From an uncultured Clostridia bacterium (GTDB taxonomy: Bacteria; Bacillota; Clostridia; TANB77; CAG-508): 48,431 nucleotides of DNA. Shown here piece after piece: positions 26,839 to 35,079 of the stretch. The stretch is taken from positions 1 through 48,431 of the forward strand of contig CAKPSF010000006.1 in NCBI GenBank assembly GCA_934183305.1, in the 5' to 3' direction. Below the pieces are notes generated by a model that searched no databases, was not told the DNA's origin, and was given only the letters and a program-made list of their open reading frames with translations. Within the stretch, counting starts at the first letter, position 1. Each line of letters starts with the position of its first letter. A program made the translations under genes and the position numbers.

Positions 26839-28098
26839 ATGAATGGTAAAGTAGAAGAAATAAATGAAAAAGCTAAATATTGTTTAAATTGTAAAAATAA
26901 ACCTTGTAAATTAGGGTGCCCTTTACAAAACAATATACCGGATTTTATTAATTGCGTAAAAGAAGAAAAATATGAAGAAGCGTTTGAAATACTAAGTCAA
27001 ACTACCATTTTTGAACCAATATGTGGAAGAATATGTCCACATAAAAAACAATGTGAAGGTAGTTGCGTAAGAGGAATAAAAGGAAATAGTGTTGATATTG
27101 GAAAACTAGAAGCTTTTGTAGGAGACTTTGCATTAAACAATATTGATTTTAAGAAAAATGGTTTGAAGGTAAATGGTAAAAAAGTGGCAGTTATAGGGTC
27201 AGGACCATCAGGATTAGCATGTAGTTATTTATTATCACAAAATGGCTATAAAGTTTCTATATTTGAAAAACACTCTAAACTTGGAGGACTTTTGAGATAT
27301 GGAATACCGGACTTTAGACTAGATAAAAAACTATTAGATAATTGGATAGAAAAATTTATTCTAAATGATAATATTGAAACACATGTAAATATTGAATTAG
27401 GGAAGGATATAAGCATTGAAGAATTAGAAGCAGAGTTTGACTATGTTGTTATTTCATTTGGAGCAAATATATCTTGCCAAATGAATATTCCTGGGGAAGA
27501 ATTAGACTTTGTATTAGGAGGAAATGAATTATTAGAATATAGAAATATGCCTGATTTTAACAATAAAGAAGTAGCTGTAATTGGTGGTGGAAATGTAGCA
27601 ATGGATTCTGCAAGAACAATAAAAAGATTAGGAGCTAAAAAAGTTAATATTATTTATAGAAGGTCAGAAGCAGAAATGCCGGCAGAAGTTAAAGAAATAG
27701 AAGCTGCAAAAAGTGAAGGAATAGAGTTTTTATTTCAAACTAATATTTTAAAGGCATTTTATGATAAGCAAAGTAGAAAAATAGAATGTATAAAAACAGA
27801 GTTAGTGCAAAAAAGAAATGAAACTCGTAGAGTTCCAGTAAATATAGAAAATAGTAATTATTTAATAGATATTGATTATGTTGTAATGGCAGTTGGTTCA
27901 AAACCTGACAATGATTTAATTGACATACTTAGTTTAGAAGTAAATAAATGGGGATACATAAAAACTGACGAGAATCATAGAACATCAAAAGAAAAGATAT
28001 ATGCAATTGGAGACATTGCTGGAAATAAACAAACTGTGGCATGGGCAGCTAGAAGCGGATTTGATTGTGCTAAAAATATAATTAACAAAGAAAAATAA
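26839..28098 (+). CDS. NAD(P)-dependent oxidoreductase, glutamate-synthase small-subunit type
   Basis: The 419-residue flavoprotein has an N-terminal cysteine-rich Fe-S domain (CLNCKNKPCKLGCP; CGRICPHKKQCEGSC), two dinucleotide-binding domains (VIGSGPSGLACSY; VIGGGNVAMDSARTIKRLGA) and the C-terminal AIGDIAG block. The family includes GltD, NfnB and sulfide dehydrogenase beta subunits. No partner large subunit is adjacent, so the exact reaction is open. It ends a five-gene run beginning at addB. Confidence 0.85.
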   Translation: MNGKVEEINEKAKYCLNCKNKPCKLGCPLQNNIPDFINCVKEEKYEEAFEILSQTTIFEPICGRICPHKKQCEGSCVRGIKGNSVDIGKLEAFVGDFALNNIDFKKNGLKVNGKKVAVIGSGPSGLACSYLLSQNGYKVSIFEKHSKLGGLLRYGIPDFRLDKKLLDNWIEKFILNDNIETHVNIELGKDISIEELEAEFDYVVISFGANISCQMNIPGEELDFVLGGNELLEYRNMPDFNNKEVAVIGGGNVAMDSARTIKRLGAKKVNIIYRRSEAEMPAEVKEIEAAKSEGIEFLFQTNILKAFYDKQSRKIECIKTELVQKRNETRRVPVNIENSNYLIDIDYVVMAVGSKPDNDLIDILSLEVNKWGYIKTDENHRTSKEKIYAIGDIAGNKQTVAWAARSGFDCAKNIINKEK

Positions 28099-28120
28099 AG
28101 AATCATTTGCTTCTTTATTT
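28093..28120. terminator. bidirectional terminator
   Basis: AAATAAAGAA (28093-28102) pairs with TTCTTTATTT (28111-28120), with T-runs on both strands. It separates the oxidoreductase gene from the convergent gene on the minus strand. Confidence 0.8.
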
Positions 28121-28121
28121 T

Positions 28122-29228
28122 TTATCTCATATTAATATCATTGTAATTATAATTACGTTTTTTATTGTAATTGTATCCAATTAAAGTTTTAATTTTTCTA
28201 ATTATATTTCCAAATAAAGTTTCTTTTACTGGAACTAATGCTAAAGGCTTATTTGGCATATTATTATATTTTTCTTCTAATCCAGCCATTTTATTAATAT
28301 AATAATCATTAAAAAATGTATAATCATCAGTAACACCTATAAAATTTCTATATGTGTATAATGCATTTCTATAATTCTCCATGCTTTTTGGAGTATATAA
28401 TGAGTCAAATAGATTATCAAAAAAGCTTGTAAAAATTCTATTTTGAGTCATTAAAAATCCTTTTTTTATTGTTTCTTTTAATTTTGCGGATTTTTTCATA
28501 AGTCTTGCTGTTTCAGCTGTTATAACATTACTATTTTGAACTTTTTCTAAAATATCATTTAATTGATCTTCTAAATACATAATAGAATTTATATTATTTT
28601 TTATTATTTCAAAATCTTCTTTACTTGTTAAAGTAATAAACTTATTTTTGAAGTTATCATTTCCATATAAGGTACTGTTATATAAAACATATTCGCCTGT
28701 TATATATGCCATTTGTCTTACTAGATTGCATTCTAAAGTATAGTAATCTGGACTATTAGAAGGAAGTTCAATATCAAAATATTTAACTGTATCAAATTTT
28801 GCTTTACTACATTTCATAGTCATTAATTGAACAGCAGCTTCATTTAAGGCCATTCCAGAAAGCTTTATGTCTGTAAAATCACAAAGCCCAAGTTTAACTA
28901 ATTTGTTTTTAGAATTAACTTCACTTTGTAAAGAATGAATGCATTCATGAATTGCTACATCACTTAAGTTTTCTAAATCTGTATTTTCTGCAAAATAAAT
29001 TGATGAATTCTTATAAAAGTATTTTGCAGCTACACCACTAGGAATTTTGGCTATATACATATTAAGTCTAGAAATTCTAGTAAATAATTCATGATAATTG
29101 AAGTTTTGCTCTGGAAAATTATCTACTAATTTTTTGGCAATATTTGTAGCAATACCATTAACCTTAAGAGTATTTAATTGTTTAATTACTTCAATTCCTT
29201 CTTTTCGAAGGTCAGACTTTATACTCAC
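28122..29228 (-). CDS. putative zincin-like protein with HECIH motif
   Basis: I do not recognise the family. I place the start at GTG 29228 because AAAGGAGAG precedes it. The open frame extends to an ATG at 29306, but that segment looks like leader. The 368-residue product contains HECIH (about residues 92-96), an HExxH zinc site, and LNEAAVQL some 30 residues later, whose Glu could be the third ligand of a gluzincin. The rest is helical and charged, ending in a basic Tyr/Asn/Lys-rich tail. There is no signal peptide with the chosen start. A cytoplasmic metallopeptidase or a peptidase-like fold is possible. It is monocistronic and opposite to its neighbours. Confidence 0.65.
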   Translation of the reverse strand: MSIKSDLRKEGIEVIKQLNTLKVNGIATNIAKKLVDNFPEQNFNYHELFTRISRLNMYIAKIPSGVAAKYFYKNSSIYFAENTDLENLSDVAIHECIHSLQSEVNSKNKLVKLGLCDFTDIKLSGMALNEAAVQLMTMKCSKAKFDTVKYFDIELPSNSPDYYTLECNLVRQMAYITGEYVLYNSTLYGNDNFKNKFITLTSKEDFEIIKNNINSIMYLEDQLNDILEKVQNSNVITAETARLMKKSAKLKETIKKGFLMTQNRIFTSFFDNLFDSLYTPKSMENYRNALYTYRNFIGVTDDYTFFNDYYINKMAGLEEKYNNMPNKPLALVPVKETLFGNIIRKIKTLIGYNYNKKRNYNYNDINMR

Positions 29229-29349
29229 CTTAGTTTTCTCTCCTTTGTATAACATACCAACAATATTATATAATATAAAGCTCCAAAAATACAACAAAAT
29301 TTGCATAAAAAAATATTACATTTATGTTACAAAACACAAAAAAATTAGT

Positions 29350-29378
29350 TTGCAATGGAAATATAATTATGTTAGAAT
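29350..29378 (+). promoter_or_regulatory. mscS promoter
   Basis: TTGCAA (29350-29355), 17 bases, TAGAAT (29373-29378). Confidence 0.55.
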
Positions 29379-29417
29379 TTAATTGTAAATTTAAAATATT
29401 TTAGGAAGGTGATATAT

Positions 29418-30218
29418 ATGAATATAGAAAAAATAAAAGAGGTTTTATCACATCAAAACTTTATAACATCAATAATTGCATTAGTTGTAATTTTTGCAAT
29501 ATATCAAATAATAAAAAAATTAATTAATCTAATAGTAAATAAAATAGATCCTAAAAATACAAGAAACTATAAAAAGAAAAAAACATATTTAAAATTGGTT
29601 AATAGCTGTTTTAAGTATGTATTTGTAGTGCTTGCAATTTTAATAGTATTACAAATAAATGGAATAGATGTTACATCTATAATTACTGGACTAGGAATAG
29701 TATCTATAATAGTAGGATTAGCCTTACAAGACGCACTAAAAGATATTATTATGGGATTTAACATTATAGTAGATAATTATTTTTCAGTTGGAGATGTTGT
29801 AAAAATAGATGATGTAGAAGGAAAAGTTATTGGATTAGGAATTAAGAATACTAAAATAGAAGATATAAATAATCCTAATGTACTTGTTATTGCAAATAGA
29901 AATATAAGTAAATCAAAAGTTTTAGCAAATAGATTCGATATAGATATTCCGCTTCCATATGAAAAAAACATACAAAAAATGGAAGAGGTTTTAAACGAAA
30001 TTATAAATAAAGTAAAAGAAAATGTTGATGTGAATGATATAAAATATGAAGGAATAAGCGAATTTGCTGATTCGGCAATAAAATATAAATTGAGAGTATG
30101 GTGCAAAATAGAAAATAAGTTTCAAATACAACGAGCAATATTAAGAATAGTAAAAATAGAACTTGACGAAAGAAATATACAAATTCCATATAATCAACTT
30201 GATGTACATACAAAATAA
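29418..30218 (+). CDS. small-conductance mechanosensitive channel (MscS family)
   Basis: The 266-residue protein has two or three hydrophobic helices, then the MscS pore and beta-domain sequence: GLALQDALKDIIMGFNIIVDNYFSVGD and the DVEGKVIGLG stretch. It should release solutes on hypo-osmotic shock. ATG 29418 follows GGAAGGTG by seven bases; a GTG at 29409 lies within the SD. The methyltransferase gene follows after 23 bases. Confidence 0.92.
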   Translation: MNIEKIKEVLSHQNFITSIIALVVIFAIYQIIKKLINLIVNKIDPKNTRNYKKKKTYLKLVNSCFKYVFVVLAILIVLQINGIDVTSIITGLGIVSIIVGLALQDALKDIIMGFNIIVDNYFSVGDVVKIDDVEGKVIGLGIKNTKIEDINNPNVLVIANRNISKSKVLANRFDIDIPLPYEKNIQKMEEVLNEIINKVKENVDVNDIKYEGISEFADSAIKYKLRVWCKIENKFQIQRAILRIVKIELDERNIQIPYNQLDVHTK

Positions 30219-30241
30219 AAGGTAATAAATGGAGAAAATGT

Positions 30242-30830
30242 ATGATAAATATAGAAAAATATTACGATAATACAAAGTCTAATATTCCTAATAACAATGT
30301 TAAATACTTTGTTGAAAATATACAGAGTAATGCACAAAATGCAATAGAATTGGGATGCGGTGCTGGAAATGATACTGTATACTTAATAAAAAACAATTGG
30401 GATGTATTAGCAATAGACAGAGAAGACGTTGAAGAAAGAATTGCTAGTAGGTTGACTGAAAAAGAATTAAAAAAATTCACTTTTCAAAAACAAGAATTTG
30501 AAAATGTTAAATTAAAAAATACTAATTTAATAGTTGCTAATTTTAGTTTACCTTTTTGCATAAAAGATAAATTTTATGCAATGTGGGAAGAAATCGATAA
30601 TAGTATTTTACCTAACCGGATATTTTGTTGGAAACTTTTTTGGAGTAAATGATTCATGGAATAAAACAAAAATACAAATGAAGTTTATGACCAAAGAAGA
30701 AGTTATTAACTTATTTAAAAACTATGAAATAATAGTATTTAAAGAAATCGAAAAGGATGCTAAGACGGGACTAGGCAAAATGAAACATTGGCATATATAT
30801 AATGTTATAGCTAAGAAAATAGGAAAATAG
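30242..30830 (+). CDS. class I SAM-dependent methyltransferase, read through a +1 shift at CGG 30617
   Basis: Frame 1 (30242-30616, 125 codons) carries the SAM-binding motif AIELGCGAGNDT, the acidic AIDRE strand and LIVANFSLPF. At 30617 CGG leads to a stop at 30652. Skipping one base continues 30618-30830 and gives 195 residues. The joined sequence P-N-G-Y-F-V-G-N-F-F-G matches the strand and loop expected after motif IV in small TehB-like methyltransferases. The substrate is unknown. It lies between mscS and an RsmB-like gene, all close enough to be one transcript. Confidence 0.8.
30617..30619 (+). other. CGG +1 frameshift site in the methyltransferase gene
   Basis: Zero frame reads CCT AAC CGG ATA. 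Dropping the C gives AAC GGA TAT TTT GTT GGA, continuing the methyltransferase fold. Confidence 0.85.
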
Positions 30831-30842
30831 GAGAATAAAGTA

Positions 30843-31751
30843 ATGGAAGATAAAAAAGGAGTGCCACTATTTTTAATAGAAAAATTAAATAAACAATATG
30901 GAGAGGAAATAACTAGTAAAATACTAAATGGATATTCGCAAAATAGAGTTGTAAGTTTAAGAGTGAATACTATAAAAGCCACTTCCCAAGAAATATGCAA
31001 TGAACTTTTAAGAAATAATATAGAATTTGAAAAAGTAAGTTTTTGTGACGAGGCATTAGTTATAAAGAACACTAATGAACAAGAAATTAAAGAACTTGAT
31101 ATTTATAAAAATGGAAGTATTTATTTGCAGAGTTTATCTTCAATGTTGCCACCAATTATTTTAGAACCAAAAGAAAATGAAGATATATTAGACATGACTG
31201 CAGCACCAGGTGGAAAAACAACTCAAATTGCAGCACTAACAAATAATAAAGCACATATAACTGCTTGTGAAATGAATAATATTAGAATAGAAAAATTGAA
31301 ATATAATGTAGAAAAACAGGGGGCAACAAGTGTTAGTATTTTAAAGGAAGATAGTAGGAGATTAAATGATTATTTTGCTTTTGATAAAATATTACTTGAT
31401 GCACCATGTAGCGGAAGCGGAACAATAGAATTAGAAAATGAAAAAACATATAATGGATTTACTGAAAAATTATTAGAAAAAACAACTCAAAGCCAGCTTA
31501 CATTATTAAAAGAAGCATTAAAAATTTTGAAACCAGGGCATGAAATGGTATATTCAACTTGTTCAATTCTACAAGAGGAAAATGAAGATATAATTAGCAA
31601 AGCAATTAAAGGCACAAAGGTAGAAGTTGTTCCAATAGAAATTCAAGGAGATATTCCAAAACTACCTTGCAAAATAGAAGGAGCACTTTGTGTTGAACCA
31701 ACTAAGTATTATGAAGGATTTTTTGTTGCAAAACTAAAAAAGATAAAATAA
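30843..31751 (+). CDS. RsmB/NOL1-NOP2-Sun family RNA (cytosine-C5)-methyltransferase
   Basis: The 302-residue enzyme has DMTAAPGGKTTQIA for SAM binding, Cys189 in DAPCSGSG and Cys240 in YSTCSI, the two cysteines of RNA m5C methyltransferases, followed by EENED. It is short for RsmB and lacks an N-terminal NusB-like domain. Whether it modifies 16S rRNA (RsmB/RsmF type) or tRNA cannot be told. GGAGAATAAAGTA precedes the ATG. Confidence 0.9.
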   Translation: MEDKKGVPLFLIEKLNKQYGEEITSKILNGYSQNRVVSLRVNTIKATSQEICNELLRNNIEFEKVSFCDEALVIKNTNEQEIKELDIYKNGSIYLQSLSSMLPPIILEPKENEDILDMTAAPGGKTTQIAALTNNKAHITACEMNNIRIEKLKYNVEKQGATSVSILKEDSRRLNDYFAFDKILLDAPCSGSGTIELENEKTYNGFTEKLLEKTTQSQLTLLKEALKILKPGHEMVYSTCSILQEENEDIISKAIKGTKVEVVPIEIQGDIPKLPCKIEGALCVEPTKYYEGFFVAKLKKIK

Positions 31752-31775
31752 AAATCACCGATTGGTGATTTTTAT
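31749..31775. terminator. bidirectional terminator
   Basis: AAAATCACC pairs with GGTGATTTT around GATT, with T-runs on both strands. It ends the RNA methyltransferase operon and leuS on the opposite strand. Confidence 0.85.
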
Positions 31776-34159
31776 TTTGCAACTATATTATAAATTTTAT
31801 TTTTAACGTAAATTTCTTTTATAATTGTTTTACCTTCTAATTGTGTTTTGACAGCTTCATGAGCTTTTTCTTTTATAATATTTTCATCAGTATCATAAGC
31901 TATTGTAATTGTTGTTTTTAATTTACCATTTACCTGTATTGGTAAATTATATTCATCGTCTTTACATTTTTCTTCATCATATGTAGGCCATGCTTCATAT
32001 GATATTGTATTATCGTGACCTAGAATATTCCATAATTCTTCAGTAATATGTGGTGCCACTGGGTTTAATAATTTCAAAAATCCTTCTGCATATTCTTTTG
32101 GTAATATTGTTTCTTTATTAGCAGCATTTATAAATATCATCATCTGACTTATTGCAGTATTAAAGTTCATAGTTTCATAATCGTTTGTTACTTTTTTAAC
32201 TGTAAAGTTATATACTTTTTCTAAATTCTTATTTTCAGTTTCCTGAATTTTATTAGATTCTACAAATAATCTCCAAACTCTATCCAAGAAGTTTTTAGAA
32301 CCTGCAATTCCATTTGGATCCCAAGGCTTAGCAGCATCTATTGGTCCCATGAACATTTCATAAATTCTTAAACTATCTGCACCATATTGTTTAACCATAT
32401 CATCTGGATTTACAACATTGCCTTTTGATTTAGACATCTTTTCTCCATTTGAACCCAAAATCATACCTTGATGACGAAGTTTTGCAAATGGTTCTTTTAC
32501 AGGTACTATACCTTTATTATATAGATAATTATTCCAAAATCTTGAATATAACAAATGTCCAACAGCGTGCTCAGGTCCACCAACATATAAATCAACTGGA
32601 AGCCAATGTTTTAACAATTCTTGGTTTGCAATTTCTTCATTATTATTTGGATCTATGTATCTTAAGAAATACCAACTAGAAGCTGCACTACCAGGCATTG
32701 TACTTGTTTCTCTTTTTCCTTTTTTACCATTAATTTCAACGTTAACCCAATCAGTTGCTTTTTCAAGTGGTGAAGCTCCAGATTTTGAAGGACGATAATC
32801 TTCAAGTACAGGCAAAATAAGTGGTAAATCTTTATCGTCTAAAACAATCATATCATCTCCAACATGAACAATTGGAATAGGTTCACCCCAATAACGTTGT
32901 CTTGCAAAAATCCATTCTCTTAATTTATAATTTACTTTTTTCTCTCCAATTCCTTTTTCTTCAAGCCATGCTATAATTTTATTAATTGCATCTTCTTTAT
33001 TTAATCCATTTAAGAAATCTGAATTAATATGTAATCCATCACCAGTAAATGCTTCTTTGGATACATCTCCACCATCTAAAACTGGAATAATATCTAAACC
33101 AAATTTTTTAGCAAAAGCATAGTCTCTTTCATCATGTGCTGGAACAGCCATAATAGCACCAGTTCCATAAGAAGCTAAAACATAGTCTGAAATCCATATT
33201 GGAATTTCTTTTCCATTTACAGGGTTGATTGCATATGCACCTGTAAATACACCAGTTTTTTCTTTGTTTAATTCTGTTCTTTCTAAGTCGGATTTTGCAC
33301 TACAAACTTTTTTATATTCTTCAACAGCATTTTTTTGTTCTGCGGTTGTAATAATATTTATAAATTCATGCTCTGGAGCTAATACGCAATATGTTGCTCC
33401 AAATAAAGTATCTGCTCTTGTTGTGAATACTGTAAATTCTAAATCGTGATTTGCAACTTTAAATTTTACATGAGCACCAACAGATTTGCCAATCCAATTT
33501 CTTTGAATTTCTTTTGTAGACTCAGGCCAATCTATGTTATCTAGTCCAGCAAGTAGTGTTTCTGCATATTTAGGAATATCTAGTACCCATTGTTTCATAT
33601 TTTTACGAACAACAGGGAAGCCACCTCTTTCAGATTTTCCATCTATTATTTCATCATTTGCAAGAACAGTTCCTAATTCTTCACACCAGTTAACAGGCAT
33701 ATCTATAAACTTTGCAAGACCATCTTTGTATAATTGTTTAAAAATCCATTGTGTCCATTTATAATAAGAAGGATCACAAGTTGAAATTTCTCTATCCCAA
33801 TCAAAAGAAAAACCAAGCATTTTTAATTGTCTTTTAAAAGTCGCAATATTTTGTTTTGTAAAAATATCTGGATGATTACCAGTTTTTATTGCATATTGCT
33901 CTGCTGGAAGACCAAAAGAATCCCAACCCATTGGATGTAAAACATTATATCCATTCATTCTTTTAAATCTAGACATTATATCTGTTGCAGTATAACCCTC
34001 TGGATGCCCAACATGCAAACCTTGACCAGATGGATATGGAAACATGTCTAAAGCATAATATTTAGGTTTGGAAAAATCCCATACATCAGTCTTAAAAGTT
34101 TTATTTTTATCCCAATATTCTTGCCATTTCTTTTCTATATTTTGAAAATCATATGCCAT
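31772..34159 (-). CDS. leuS: leucyl-tRNA synthetase
   Basis: The 795-residue class I synthetase has HVGH (49-52) as the HIGH motif, the CP1 editing domain (TTRADTLFGATYCVLAPEH), the WxxF-type GSAASSWYFLRY region and KMSKS near residue 576. It charges tRNA-Leu and edits near-cognate amino acids. It is transcribed alone, opposite to nearly all neighbours. The leader is only about 35 bases, too short for a T-box, although many clostridial leuS genes have one. Confidence 0.97.
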   Translation of the reverse strand: MAYDFQNIEKKWQEYWDKNKTFKTDVWDFSKPKYYALDMFPYPSGQGLHVGHPEGYTATDIMSRFKRMNGYNVLHPMGWDSFGLPAEQYAIKTGNHPDIFTKQNIATFKRQLKMLGFSFDWDREISTCDPSYYKWTQWIFKQLYKDGLAKFIDMPVNWCEELGTVLANDEIIDGKSERGGFPVVRKNMKQWVLDIPKYAETLLAGLDNIDWPESTKEIQRNWIGKSVGAHVKFKVANHDLEFTVFTTRADTLFGATYCVLAPEHEFINIITTAEQKNAVEEYKKVCSAKSDLERTELNKEKTGVFTGAYAINPVNGKEIPIWISDYVLASYGTGAIMAVPAHDERDYAFAKKFGLDIIPVLDGGDVSKEAFTGDGLHINSDFLNGLNKEDAINKIIAWLEEKGIGEKKVNYKLREWIFARQRYWGEPIPIVHVGDDMIVLDDKDLPLILPVLEDYRPSKSGASPLEKATDWVNVEINGKKGKRETSTMPGSAASSWYFLRYIDPNNNEEIANQELLKHWLPVDLYVGGPEHAVGHLLYSRFWNNYLYNKGIVPVKEPFAKLRHQGMILGSNGEKMSKSKGNVVNPDDMVKQYGADSLRIYEMFMGPIDAAKPWDPNGIAGSKNFLDRVWRLFVESNKIQETENKNLEKVYNFTVKKVTNDYETMNFNTAISQMMIFINAANKETILPKEYAEGFLKLLNPVAPHITEELWNILGHDNTISYEAWPTYDEEKCKDDEYNLPIQVNGKLKTTITIAYDTDENIIKEKAHEAVKTQLEGKTIIKEIYVKNKIYNIVAK

Positions 34160-34185
34160 TTATTTATCACTTTCTTTCTATTTAA

Positions 34186-34199
34186 GTATATTAATATAC
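34186..34199. promoter_or_regulatory. 14-bp perfect palindrome in the leuS leader
   Basis: GTATATTAATATAC lies at the predicted leuS transcription start, between the -10 box and the RBS. It may be an operator, but AT-rich palindromes also occur by chance. Confidence 0.35.
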
Positions 34200-34202
34200 G
34201 AC

Positions 34203-34231
34203 ATTATACACTATTTTAAAGAGAAAATAAA
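34203..34231 (-). promoter_or_regulatory. leuS promoter
   Basis: On the minus strand, TATAAT (34208-34203) is preceded by a 17-base spacer and a weak TTTATT (34231-34226). Confidence 0.45.
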
Positions 34232-34250
34232 GGGTAATGTAAAAAAGATA

Positions 34251-34279
34251 TTTACTTTTTTGAAATTTATATTTATAAT
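34251..34279 (+). promoter_or_regulatory. promoter of the HD-domain gene
   Basis: TTTACT (34251-34256), 17 bases, TATAAT (34274-34279). It is divergent from the leuS promoter. Confidence 0.5.
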
Positions 34280-34302
34280 TATAAAAGCTTGGAGATGAAA
34301 AT

Positions 34303-35079
34303 ATGATAAATTTAGAAAAAGCAGAAAATGAGTTTAAAAATTATACTAATAAATTTGATTTGAATGAACAACATATTAAAAGAAAGGTTGAACATACTTT
34401 TAGAGTTGAGAAGCAATGTGAAAGTATTGCATGCTCACTAAATTTAAATAACGAAGAAATAGAATTAGCTAAATTAATTGGAGTTTTGCATGATATAGCA
34501 AGATTTGAGCAATATACGCAATATAAAACTTTTGTGGACTCAAAAAGCTTTGACCATGGGAAATATGGAGTAAAAATACTAGAGAAAAATAATTATTTAA
34601 GAGAATATATTGAAACAAATAAATATGACAGACTTATAAAAAAGGCTGTTTATAATCATAATAAGTATAAGGTAGAAGAAGGATTAAATGACAAAGAAAA
34701 GTTATTTTGTCATATAATAAGAGATGCTGATAAAATAGATATTATGTATCAAGCAACATTCGAGTCTATGAAAGAAGATAAGAACATAATTGAGAAACAA
34801 ATAGTTACAAAAGAAGTATTTGAGCAGTTTTTTAATAATAAATTAATACAAAGTGATATTGTTAAAGCTCAAATAGATAGAGTGATAAGAACATTAGCTT
34901 TTATATATGATATTAATTTTAGACAAAGTTATAGAATAATAAAAGAAAATAATTTTAGTGATAAAATAATTGATAGATTTAATTTTGAAAATAAAGAAAC
35001 AAATGAACAGATGAAAAAGATAAGAGAAACTGCAAATGAATTTATAAATAAAAAATTAAAAGAGGAAAAAGATGCCTAA
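34303..35079 (+). CDS. HD-domain phosphohydrolase
   Basis: The 258-residue protein has the HD-superfamily pattern: HTFRVEKQC near residue 30, LIGVLHDIARFEQ (the His-Asp pair), a central AVYNHNKYK, and RDADKIDIMYQ. HD proteins are metal-dependent phosphohydrolases acting on nucleotides or related substrates; the substrate here cannot be told. GGAGATG precedes ATG 34303. The last eight bases overlap topB, so the pair is translationally coupled. Confidence 0.85.
   Translation: MINLEKAENEFKNYTNKFDLNEQHIKRKVEHTFRVEKQCESIACSLNLNNEEIELAKLIGVLHDIARFEQYTQYKTFVDSKSFDHGKYGVKILEKNNYLREYIETNKYDRLIKKAVYNHNKYKVEEGLNDKEKLFCHIIRDADKIDIMYQATFESMKEDKNIIEKQIVTKEVFEQFFNNKLIQSDIVKAQIDRVIRTLAFIYDINFRQSYRIIKENNFSDKIIDRFNFENKETNEQMKKIRETANEFINKKLKEEKDA

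Noticed and set aside
29229..29306. N-terminal extension of the HECIH protein as a signal peptide
   Set aside because: The ATG at 29306 lacks an SD, the segment contains promoter-like sequence, and GTG 29228 has a strong SD.
34160..34302. T-box in front of leuS
   Set aside because: Only about 35 bases separate the predicted start from the RBS, and no stem I or TGGNACC sequence is present.
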